The notes under the pieces are model-generated. The model worked only from the letters and a program-made list of their open reading frames with translations, did not search any database and was not told where the DNA came from. Shown here one piece after another: positions 17,039 to 25,839 of a DNA stretch of 32,054 nucleotides. Both the position numbers and the translations under genes were made by a program. Origin of the DNA: an uncultured Prevotellaceae bacterium (GTDB lineage: Bacteria > Bacteroidota > Bacteroidia > Bacteroidales > Bacteroidaceae). Within the stretch, counting starts at the first letter, position 1; each line of letters opens with the position of its first letter. Location: NCBI GenBank assembly GCA_945833925.1, contig CAMAFX010000025.1, forward strand, positions 1-32,054, given 5' to 3'.

Positions 17039-19054
17039 TTATCCCTTTTTAAACAGTTTTTCGATGACTTCTAACGGTAAAACGGACAAAATCACCTTTC
17101 CATCCGGTGTATAGTTTGGATTATCAGTTAGTGCCAGTTCGTCTATCAACTCCTTCATTTCTTGCTTACTCAGTACTTGTCCTTTGGGAATCGCAGCCTT
17201 TTTAGCCATAGCAAGCGCCATTCTGCTTAGCACCTCTTCGCGTACTGTCCTTCCGAGTTCAGAGACAAGGGAAATCATGTCATTCAACAATGCCACGATG
17301 TCAACACCATTCAAGTCTGATGGTACACCAAGAATTGAATAATTCCCCGCACCCAATGGACTAACATCGAATCCAAGCGAACGCAGTTCGTCGTTCATGT
17401 CCTCGAAAACAATCGCATCAGAACCAGACAGCTGAAGCAGTTCTGGGAAAAGCAAACGCTGCGATGGATATGACTGTTCACTATTCCTGGTCATATACCT
17501 ATTATATAGAACGCGCGTGTGCGCGCGATGCTGATCAACAAAAAGTAGTCCGTCATTGACAGAAGACATGATATACTGTCCACGGAACTGATAGCAATCG
17601 TCTCCCCTCTCTATATCCTGGAAATCGACATTTGGCAGAGACACATTCTTGTTCGACGAAGATGGAAAGCCGTTAGATGGGAAACTACTCGACGAAGATG
17701 GAATGCCATTCGAAGAAGATGGAAAGCCATACGAAGAAGGCGGACAGCTACTCGAAGAAGACGAAAAACCATTTTCCGAAGATGCAAAGCCATCTTGCGA
17801 AACACCGTTTGCTGTATTAACAGGAGAGTCCAAGAAAGGCATATCATCTGAATACAGGAAATCAGGAACTACCGACCGTGGAGAAATCCCATTTCCATCC
17901 TTTTGCCCTTCCGTTCTTGCCGGAGAAGATTTCTGTACGCTAAATGGATTATAGTTCGTATCGATTTTTACTTCGGGTTTTGCTACTATTCGATTCGGCT
18001 GTGAATTATATACAGGAATATTAGCAGGAATGCCCTCCGTGTCAAATTCTATCACAGGCACAGCATTAAAGCGTCCCAACGATTCTTTTATGGCTGCGAC
18101 AACAATCTGCCAGATTGCCTGCTCGTTCTCAAACTTAATCTCCGTTTTCGTAGGATGGATATTTACGTCGATATTAGCAGGATCAACATCAAAATACAAG
18201 AAATAAGGCACCTGTTCTGTCTCTGGTATCAATCCATTGAAAGCCTCTTGAACCGCCTTGTGGAAATAAGGATGCCTCATGTATCTTCCGTTCACGAAGA
18301 AGAATTGATGCGAACCCTTCCTGCGTGAAGAGTCCGGTTTCCCTACAAATCCACTCAGTTTGCAGAGTGACGTTTCCACATCTACGCTTAATAATTTCGA
18401 GCCAATGTTCTTTCCGAAAACGCCAACGATACGCTGAAGAGTACTACTTGAGGGTAAAGACGTCACAATCGTACCGTTGTTCGAAAAGGTAAAACTGACA
18501 GATGGGTTAACAAGAGCCATACGTTCAAACTCCTGCACTATATTATTCAATTCCGTTTGATTACTCTTGAGAAACTTTCTGCGTGCAGGAACATTATAGA
18601 ATAGGTTCTGTACAAGGAAGTTACTACCCACCGGACATGACACGACCTCCTGGGAAACAATCTTTCCCCCTTCCACGCGAAGACACGTACCCAATTCCTG
18701 ATCAGCCACACGTGTGCGCAATGTAGTCTGCGTAACAGCGACAATACTTGGCAGAGCCTCCCCACGGAAACCCATAGTATGAAGTGAAAAAAGATCGTCC
18801 GCTTTCTGAATCTTGCTTGTGGCGTGCCTTTCGAAAGCCAGTCTGGCATCAGTCTCACTCATGCCCTTGCCGTCATCTATGACCTGAACGGCCGTGCGAC
18901 CTGCATCCTCAACAAGCACATCAACATGCAAGGCTCCTGCGTCTATTGCATTCTCCACCAGCTCCTTTATGATAGAAGCAGGACGCTGTATCACCTCGCC
19001 AGCGGCTATCTGGTTTGCAACAGAATCAGGTAAAAGACGAATAATGTCACTCAT
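17039..19054 (-). CDS. mutL: DNA mismatch repair protein MutL, endonuclease motifs degraded
   Basis: MutL couples mismatch recognition by MutS to downstream repair. The N-terminal GHKL ATPase is intact: ELVENAIDAGA (31-41), DDGKGM (60-65), RHATSKI and GFRGEAL (around 95-101). FVNGRYMRHP and DVNIHPTK follow in the second domain. A Ser/Pro-rich linker (about 400-470) leads to the dimerisation domain. There the usual endonuclease motif DQHA-xx-E-xxxx-E is DQHRAHTRVLYN, with both glutamates replaced. The ACxSAIKAG block is AKKAAIPKG and the CPHGRP block is TPDGKV. This predicts no intrinsic nicking activity. The 671 residues are a normal length. It is the last gene of the foldase-OstA operon. Confidence 0.95.
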   Translation of the reverse strand: MSDIIRLLPDSVANQIAAGEVIQRPASIIKELVENAIDAGALHVDVLVEDAGRTAVQVIDDGKGMSETDARLAFERHATSKIQKADDLFSLHTMGFRGEALPSIVAVTQTTLRTRVADQELGTCLRVEGGKIVSQEVVSCPVGSNFLVQNLFYNVPARRKFLKSNQTELNNIVQEFERMALVNPSVSFTFSNNGTIVTSLPSSSTLQRIVGVFGKNIGSKLLSVDVETSLCKLSGFVGKPDSSRRKGSHQFFFVNGRYMRHPYFHKAVQEAFNGLIPETEQVPYFLYFDVDPANIDVNIHPTKTEIKFENEQAIWQIVVAAIKESLGRFNAVPVIEFDTEGIPANIPVYNSQPNRIVAKPEVKIDTNYNPFSVQKSSPARTEGQKDGNGISPRSVVPDFLYSDDMPFLDSPVNTANGVSQDGFASSENGFSSSSSSCPPSSYGFPSSSNGIPSSSSSFPSNGFPSSSNKNVSLPNVDFQDIERGDDCYQFRGQYIMSSVNDGLLFVDQHRAHTRVLYNRYMTRNSEQSYPSQRLLFPELLQLSGSDAIVFEDMNDELRSLGFDVSPLGAGNYSILGVPSDLNGVDIVALLNDMISLVSELGRTVREEVLSRMALAMAKKAAIPKGQVLSKQEMKELIDELALTDNPNYTPDGKVILSVLPLEVIEKLFKKG
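17650..17800. repeat. Repeats in the MutL linker
   Basis: Imperfect units around GAAGATGGAAAGCCAT recur about seven times. On the coding strand they give Ser/Pro/Gly-rich units such as GFPSSSNGIPSSSSSF in the disordered linker of MutL. The units keep the frame. Confidence 0.7.
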
Positions 19055-19144
19055 AAATAATATTCTTAACTTTTAGACAAGAGTTCGAGAAATATAACCA
19101 AACCACAAGAGTGGAGCGGATTAGTCAGAAAGAACCTTGGAATC

Positions 19145-19441
19145 TCAAAGCAGATGGAACTTGCCTGTCAGCAGATAATGCCATACAAACAAGAGTACGA
19201 TGATCAGGATTAAGGCAACAGGCCATACGAGTTTATGGCTGTTCTCGCTTGCTCGCTGTGCATGAGGCGTATATTGAGAGAACGTCCCGTTGAACTTTGT
19301 TGTATCATAAGGTTCGTCAACATGTTCACCCTGTTGACGCTTCACATCCACAATCAGCTTGTGAATTCTCTCCTTCTGTTCGTCCCTATAGATAGTTCTG
19401 GGGCGATACCTTCTTGGTTGACGTGCTTGAAACAAACTCAT
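19145..19441 (-). CDS. Small single-span membrane protein, unknown function
   Basis: I do not recognise a named family. The 98-residue protein has a basic N-terminus (QARQPRRYRPRTIYRDEQ) and a polar middle. One strong membrane segment lies at about residues 71-91 (LVWPVALILIIVLLFVWHYLL is its core), followed by a short tail. Its ATG overlaps the stop of the OstA-like gene in TAATG, and mutL begins 90 bases further on. The tight coupling and codon content support a real gene. By position it may be linked to envelope assembly, but nothing in the sequence shows this directly. Confidence 0.75.
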   Translation of the reverse strand: MSLFQARQPRRYRPRTIYRDEQKERIHKLIVDVKRQQGEHVDEPYDTTKFNGTFSQYTPHAQRASENSHKLVWPVALILIIVLLFVWHYLLTGKFHLL

Positions 19442-21117
19442 TATTTTTTCTTCTTTATATCAGTTAGCTTTTGCTTAGGTGCAGTGCGCACAACAGACTC
19501 CTTCAGTTCGGTTCCCTTCTTTTTTGGACGCCAAACAAAGATGTCATTCTTGTCTTTGGGGCGCACATAGTCAAACCATGCGAAGTTCTCAAGAAAGCGC
19601 AGGTCGGCAGGAATCTGCTCAAGCGGGAACATCTCACCGGTTGTTGCCGGCATCCAAATCTTCTGAATCTTGCGTTCCTCCATAAACATCTTCATCTGAC
19701 TGCTCTCGGCATGCACCATTCCAATCATCAGTGAGTCCGAGTCAAAAGGAAAATAATTGAGCATGACATTCATGTCGGCAACATTGAGAAAAATCTCGCC
19801 CTCCTTGAAATACGTATGCATCTCCTTGCTTGCAATCTGGTTATAATGCAGACTGTCGATGCGCTCCACCGTCAGAGCCTGATTTACAACATGCACGCTA
19901 TCTATGGTAGAATCGTTCGCCCATGCCCTGATGTACTCACCGAGAATCTGTTCCTCATTCTGCCATACAATAGGATCCTTGTACATGGTAGCACACGAGT
20001 CACGTCCGTCATATACCAAAGAGTCACAGACAGCCTGAATATCCTTGCGATAAGCCCTGAAGTGGTGATATCCGTGTAGTTTGCGGTAGACGCTATCCGT
20101 TTCCAGATTGAAAGTATACAACTTGAACGTATCAGCGTGGGCATAGAGAGTATCATTTTGAGAATAGTCGATGAACAGTGCACTGTCCGTCGCCTCTGCA
20201 TAATCCGTACTGTCATTGTACAAGGCGTAGTTGCCCATAAACATATTCTTGTTCTCGCGGTCATCATATTCAATATTGCCGTATGCCTTGCTGACGTGCG
20301 CACGATGGTCGTGATACAGACTGTCACCGACCAGCCTCTTTGCCACGTTAGTCAGGATAGACCTGTCGAGCAGAATCGACTCGTCCGTCTTTGAATAGTA
20401 ATATCCGTTCTCAGTATAGATGTGAGAGTTGCCGTTTTCAATATTAGACGGTCCCACAACATGAGCAATGGCAGTTCGAGTATTGTAATGCAGAGTGTCG
20501 CTCAGCAGAATAGACTTCGGATTCTTGGGTGGACGAGGAGTAACCAGTCTTACGTTCATGTTGAACACAGCCTCCCTCGTCTTCGGAGAGTATTCTCCCC
20601 AGTAACTTGTCAGTTCATTATCCTGGTCCACCAGCCTTCCTCCGTCATAGAAATACCCCATATCAAACAGTCGGTCGTAGTCCAGACTGTCAGTGTAGAG
20701 CGTAGTCTTGCGATGCTTCAGGACAACATTATGTCTGACCCTCGCCTTCTGTTCCAGTCCGTCGTAATACAGGATTTCGCCTGTCAGCGACAGAGTATCG
20801 CCCTGCACCATCTTGACATTTCCAAATGCATCAAATGACTTGTTGTCCTTGTAATACAGTGCACTGTCGCAATACATCAGCGTGCCCTGATGCTCAAAGC
20901 ACACATTGCCGACAAGGAACTGAGCATCCCTGTTAGCCCACTCGTTGAAGTACAGCTTATCTGCATGTATAAGGTGGATCTGGTCGGTCGATGGCTGACG
21001 AGTCGAATTTCTCTTCTTCTCCTGTACAGGTTGCAGTGCCCACGCAAACGTGAGCACACAAACGAGCAGGGAAACAGCAACAAAAGAAAATCTTCTCATA
21101 AACCAGAATCTAAACAT
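19441..21117 (-). CDS. OstA/LptA-like protein
   Basis: LptA-like proteins form periplasmic beta-jellyroll bridges that carry lipopolysaccharide to the outer membrane. This 558-residue protein has a hydrophobic signal segment (FVAVSLLVCVLTFAWAL) near the start. It then has repeated beta-strand units of the OstA type, such as FLVGNVCFEHQGTLMYCDSA, YKDNKSFDAFGNVKM and GEILYYDG. The many DSLxYD-type strands continue to about residue 450, and the last 100 residues are basic. It is longer than E. coli LptA (185 residues), as is usual for the Bacteroidales version. The ATG at 21117 has an A-rich upstream region. A start at 21099 is also possible. The genes before it are periplasmic foldases, which fits outer membrane biogenesis. 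Confidence 0.87.
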   Translation of the reverse strand: MFRFWFMRRFSFVAVSLLVCVLTFAWALQPVQEKKRNSTRQPSTDQIHLIHADKLYFNEWANRDAQFLVGNVCFEHQGTLMYCDSALYYKDNKSFDAFGNVKMVQGDTLSLTGEILYYDGLEQKARVRHNVVLKHRKTTLYTDSLDYDRLFDMGYFYDGGRLVDQDNELTSYWGEYSPKTREAVFNMNVRLVTPRPPKNPKSILLSDTLHYNTRTAIAHVVGPSNIENGNSHIYTENGYYYSKTDESILLDRSILTNVAKRLVGDSLYHDHRAHVSKAYGNIEYDDRENKNMFMGNYALYNDSTDYAEATDSALFIDYSQNDTLYAHADTFKLYTFNLETDSVYRKLHGYHHFRAYRKDIQAVCDSLVYDGRDSCATMYKDPIVWQNEEQILGEYIRAWANDSTIDSVHVVNQALTVERIDSLHYNQIASKEMHTYFKEGEIFLNVADMNVMLNYFPFDSDSLMIGMVHAESSQMKMFMEERKIQKIWMPATTGEMFPLEQIPADLRFLENFAWFDYVRPKDKNDIFVWRPKKKGTELKESVVRTAPKQKLTDIKKKK

Positions 21118-21183
21118 TTATCTTCAAGACAGCTTTCACACATTACAGAACACATCCCCGGGCGAGAGTGCACAATTTACCAA

Positions 21184-22542
21184 TCACTTCACCCAACCCG
21201 GATACTGGAATTCGCAGTCGCGCCATTCCTCGTTGATGCGTATATACGTATTCTTCTGCTTTTCCTTTATCCAATCAGCGATGAATTCCTCCTTCTTCTT
21301 TGCAGTCACAATCTCACGCAGCACCTGGAAGTCCTCCTGAACGTTTGCATAGTGTGCCTTGATTCTTGATTTCAGTTTTACGATTGCGCAGACAGGCTTA
21401 CCCTTCTTGTTTGTCATTTCGAAAGGTTTGCTGATTTCGCCAATCTCGAGTCCCTCGACTGCACGCGCTATCTCAGGCGACTCCTCAGCCAGCTCAGACA
21501 TGGTATATCGTGAAGTCATCTCATAACCGTTGTCGGTCAAGGCCTTCCTTGACATCAGTCCGTGATTGCTTCGTGTATCCTTGTCGTCGCTCTCGAATGT
21601 GGCAGCCTCCTCGAAAGAATATTTATTGAGACGCACACCTTCAGCCAGAGAGTCAAGCATCATCATGCAAGTATCGATGTTAGCCTGATCCATCTCTGGT
21701 CTCAGCAGTATGTGACGGCACTTCAGCTTGTCACCACGCTTCTCTATCATCTGGATGATGTGGAAGCCAAACTCCGACTCAACCACCTTGCTTACCTTCT
21801 TAGGGTCATTAAGAGAGAAGGCAACGTTGGCAAACGCAGGGTCCAGTTCGGCCTTTCCATAGAAATCCATTTCGCCACCCTGTCGTGCAGAACCGTCCAC
21901 ACTGTACATCTTTGCGAGATTGGCGAACGACTCACCGTTGTTGATACGCTCGGCAAAACCACGCAGACGTTCCTTCACACGGTCTATCTCCGATTGGGGA
22001 ATGACGGGTTGCTTCTGTATCAGTTCCACCTCGACCTGAGTCTGGATGAAAGGCAGACTGTCCTGTGGCATGTCCTTGAAGTATCTGCGCACCTCTGCAG
22101 GATTGACCTTGATGTCCTTGGTCAGCGTGCTCTGCATCTGCTCCACAATGTTTTGGTTCTTGAGGTTTTCGAACATCTCCTCCTTAATCTGAATCATCGG
22201 CATGTTCATGTACTCCTCGAGTTTCTCCTTCGAACCTGCACGTACAACCCACTCGTTGATTGTAGCCTCAACCATCTTGTTCACCTCCTGGTCCGTAACG
22301 TCGATACTGTCTATCGCAGCCTGGTGCAGGAAAAGTTTCTGGATAGCCAGACGCTCGGGTATTACACAGTAAGGGTTGCCGTCTATCTTTGACCAGTCCG
22401 GATCGCGACGCATACTCTCCACGTCACTCTTCAGGATAGCCTCATCTCCGACCACCCAGATAACCTCGTCGATGACATTCGTCTGAGCAAACGAGCCAAA
22501 AGACAACAAAGCAAAAACCGCCAACAAAAATATCCTTCTCAT
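21184..22542 (-). CDS. SurA-like peptidyl-prolyl isomerase/chaperone
   Basis: The protein is a predicted periplasmic chaperone for outer membrane proteins with parvulin-type domains. The ATG at 22542 starts a clear signal peptide (MRRIFLLAVFALLSFGSFAQ). A ten-codon extension would need a TTG. The N-terminal SurA-type helical region includes VIDEVIWVVGDEAILKSDVE. The first parvulin domain (roughly 170-265) has SFANLAKMYSVDGSARQGGEM and GFHIIQMIE. The second (roughly 265-380) begins LKCRHILLRPEMDQ and has NHGLMSRKA. The mature C-terminus is basic. The 452 residues match SurA-like proteins. It follows another foldase gene by 45 bases. Confidence 0.92.
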   Translation of the reverse strand: MRRIFLLAVFALLSFGSFAQTNVIDEVIWVVGDEAILKSDVESMRRDPDWSKIDGNPYCVIPERLAIQKLFLHQAAIDSIDVTDQEVNKMVEATINEWVVRAGSKEKLEEYMNMPMIQIKEEMFENLKNQNIVEQMQSTLTKDIKVNPAEVRRYFKDMPQDSLPFIQTQVEVELIQKQPVIPQSEIDRVKERLRGFAERINNGESFANLAKMYSVDGSARQGGEMDFYGKAELDPAFANVAFSLNDPKKVSKVVESEFGFHIIQMIEKRGDKLKCRHILLRPEMDQANIDTCMMMLDSLAEGVRLNKYSFEEAATFESDDKDTRSNHGLMSRKALTDNGYEMTSRYTMSELAEESPEIARAVEGLEIGEISKPFEMTNKKGKPVCAIVKLKSRIKAHYANVQEDFQVLREIVTAKKKEEFIADWIKEKQKNTYIRINEEWRDCEFQYPGWVK

Positions 22543-22587
22543 TATTCCAATAAATAGATTGCCGTTCAACAAGTATATTGCACGATA

Positions 22588-24009
22588 CTAATGATTATTT
22601 ACTGTTCCGAGCACATCCTCATATACCTCGAACGTATAGCGCTTGCGCAGCTCAGCGACATATTCCTTCTCCTTCAATGCCTGATAATCAGCAACAACGT
22701 CAGCACTGACATCGGTCCACTTTGCAGGCTTCTTCTTCAGCACCACGCCCACGGCACCGCTGTAAGGGAAGTCCTTCTTGGGCTTTGCCTTGCCGGTGTT
22801 GGTCTTGAACACGAGCGAGTCGGCAAAAGCATGCTCACCCTTCACGAACATCTTCTGCTCCATACGCACCATTACACTGTCCTTGTTGAATCTCTCACGC
22901 ACAGTCTTCGTCCAGTCCTTCTCGTCCACGCCCTTGAGCAGAGCCTTCACAGCATTTACGTCCTGCATCTGTCTGCAGTAGTAAATCATGCCGTTGAAGT
23001 GTGGCTTGTCCCACGAATATTTCTTCTTGTTCTTCTTGAAGAACTTGACGATGCCCACCGTGTCCTTGGCTGCAGGTTCCCACACACTGCGTGTACACTC
23101 CTCGAAGAGGAGAAGACCATCGTGGTATTCCTGTACCAGATACTTCAGGTCCTGGTCGTTTGCAGCGAAACGCTCCGTTGCCTTGTCCATGACCTCCTCT
23201 GCCGAGATGCCCTGACTCTGCACGAGCGAGTCGATAGCCTGCTGTGCCAGCTGGTCGCGCAGCCCCCTTTTCTCGAGGAATCGCTGAATCTGAGGTCTCA
23301 GTTCCTCGTAACTCTCGATAGGCTTGCGTCCGTTAAGTTTGATGATGTGGTAGCCCACTGTCGACAGTATGGGAGCAGCCACGTCGCCACTGTCGCGGAG
23401 AGAGTAAACCACCTCCTCCATCTCAGAGAGCAGCTGGTGAGGGCCAATCCATCCGATGACACCTCCGCGCATGCCCGTCTGCTTGTCGTCAGAGTGCTTC
23501 TGTGCAAGTTCCTCAAAACTTGCCCCATTCTGCAGAGCGTTGTATATGCTGTCAATTCTTGCCTTAGCCTGAAGCTTCTGCTCGTTGGTTGCCTTCTGTC
23601 CCAGATGCACGAAAATATGAGCAGGCATATAGAGGTCGTGTCCCTCCAGACTCTTCACCATGTTGTCATAGTATCCTCGTATCTCCTTCTCCTCCGCAGC
23701 CGAAGTCACGAGCAGCGGGCGCACCTGTTGGTCGCGATACTGGCGGAACTCCTTCTTGAAGCTGGTGAGCGTGTCCAGATGAGCGTCCAGTGCAGCCTCA
23801 ACCTTCAGTTTGTAGTTTATGAAAAGATCAACATATTCCTCAAGGTCTTTCTTGTCGAGAACCCCGTCCGTGTTATTCTTATTATAATTATACTCGAATT
23901 CCGAACGAGTGACGTTCTTTCCGTTAATTTTCATGATAACAGGGTCGCTCTGGGCAAAGACACCCGTTGAAAGAGCGAGTCCCAGGAAAGGTAGTACAAA
24001 CTTATTCAT
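22588..24009 (-). CDS. Periplasmic parvulin-type peptidyl-prolyl isomerase
   Basis: This 473-residue foldase starts with a signal peptide (MNKFVLPFLGLALSTGVFAQ). The region after it (VIMKINGKNVTRSEFEYNYN) is typical of SurA/PpiD-type proteins of Bacteroidetes. One clear parvulin domain lies at about residues 125-232, with PAHIFVHLGQKA, SFEELAQKHSDD, GGVIGWIGPHQL and GYHIIKLNGRKP. The remaining 240 residues are helical and lysine-rich, without a recognisable second active parvulin fold. It is the first gene of the operon that runs to mutL. It probably helps fold outer membrane proteins together with the SurA-like neighbour. Confidence 0.9.
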   Translation of the reverse strand: MNKFVLPFLGLALSTGVFAQSDPVIMKINGKNVTRSEFEYNYNKNNTDGVLDKKDLEEYVDLFINYKLKVEAALDAHLDTLTSFKKEFRQYRDQQVRPLLVTSAAEEKEIRGYYDNMVKSLEGHDLYMPAHIFVHLGQKATNEQKLQAKARIDSIYNALQNGASFEELAQKHSDDKQTGMRGGVIGWIGPHQLLSEMEEVVYSLRDSGDVAAPILSTVGYHIIKLNGRKPIESYEELRPQIQRFLEKRGLRDQLAQQAIDSLVQSQGISAEEVMDKATERFAANDQDLKYLVQEYHDGLLLFEECTRSVWEPAAKDTVGIVKFFKKNKKKYSWDKPHFNGMIYYCRQMQDVNAVKALLKGVDEKDWTKTVRERFNKDSVMVRMEQKMFVKGEHAFADSLVFKTNTGKAKPKKDFPYSGAVGVVLKKKPAKWTDVSADVVADYQALKEKEYVAELRKRYTFEVYEDVLGTVNNH

Positions 24010-24053
24010 ATTATTTCGTGCTTATGATTTGTTGGGTTTCAGATAGCGCTTGC

Positions 24054-24074
24054 ACGTGTCTCGTTGCGACACGT
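24054..24074. other. Hairpin ACGTGTC/GACACGT in the guaB-foldase gap
   Basis: A perfect 7-bp inverted repeat surrounds a 7-base loop (TCGTTGC). It lies upstream of the foldase gene at 24009. No T-tract follows. It may be part of the foldase leader or an operator. Confidence 0.35.
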
Positions 24075-24092
24075 TATACAAAACGCAAATTT

Positions 24093-24129
24093 CCCCCTGT
24101 TATCCCCGTCAACGAAGGACAACAGAGGG
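24093..24129 (-). terminator. Probable guaB terminator
   Basis: CCCCCTGTTATCC (24093-24105) pairs with GGACAACAGAGGG (24117-24129) at 11 of 13 positions, around an 11-base loop. It begins 15 bases after the guaB stop. The following U-tract is poor (AAATTTG), so termination may be partial. Confidence 0.55.
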
Positions 24130-24143
24130 ATTTATAATGTTGA

Positions 24144-25634
<1,491 letters not shown>

Positions 25635-25650
25635 TTATTTTTATTGCACG

Positions 25651-25658
25651 CAAAGGTA
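25651..25658 (-). promoter_or_regulatory. guaB promoter, -7 box
   Basis: The minus strand reads TACCTTTG, matching TAnnTTTG, 28 bases upstream of the guaB ATG. A matching -33 TTTG is not evident. Confidence 0.5.
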
Positions 25659-25707
25659 CGAAAAAAAAATGAAACCTATGCTACACATAGCACAGATTTC
25701 ACTTTAT

Positions 25708-25727
25708 TTTATACTTTTTAGTATAAA
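25708..25727. other. Perfect AT-rich hairpin upstream of guaB
   Basis: TTTATACT and AGTATAAA form a perfect 8-bp stem around TTTT, in the 217-base recQ-guaB gap. It lies about 50 bases upstream of the guaB -7 box. It could be a weak recQ terminator or a binding site. Apart from this and the -7 box I see nothing else in the gap. Confidence 0.35.
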
Positions 25728-25839
25728 TGCGACTCCAGGCACAACTTTCAAACGGCATACTGCCAGACGACTGCTGCCGACAGCGGTAGAAAACAGCGGT
25801 GGAAAGTGCCATCTCCAAACCGGCAAACCTGCCACCTCA

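Noticed and set aside
22591..23970. Plus-strand frame of 459 codons opposite the parvulin foldase gene
   Set aside because: The sequence is leucine/histidine-rich without any domain, and the minus-strand gene is well supported.
25640..25830. Purine riboswitch upstream of guaB
   Set aside because: No three-way junction or conserved loop pattern was found; only an AT-rich 8-bp hairpin is present.
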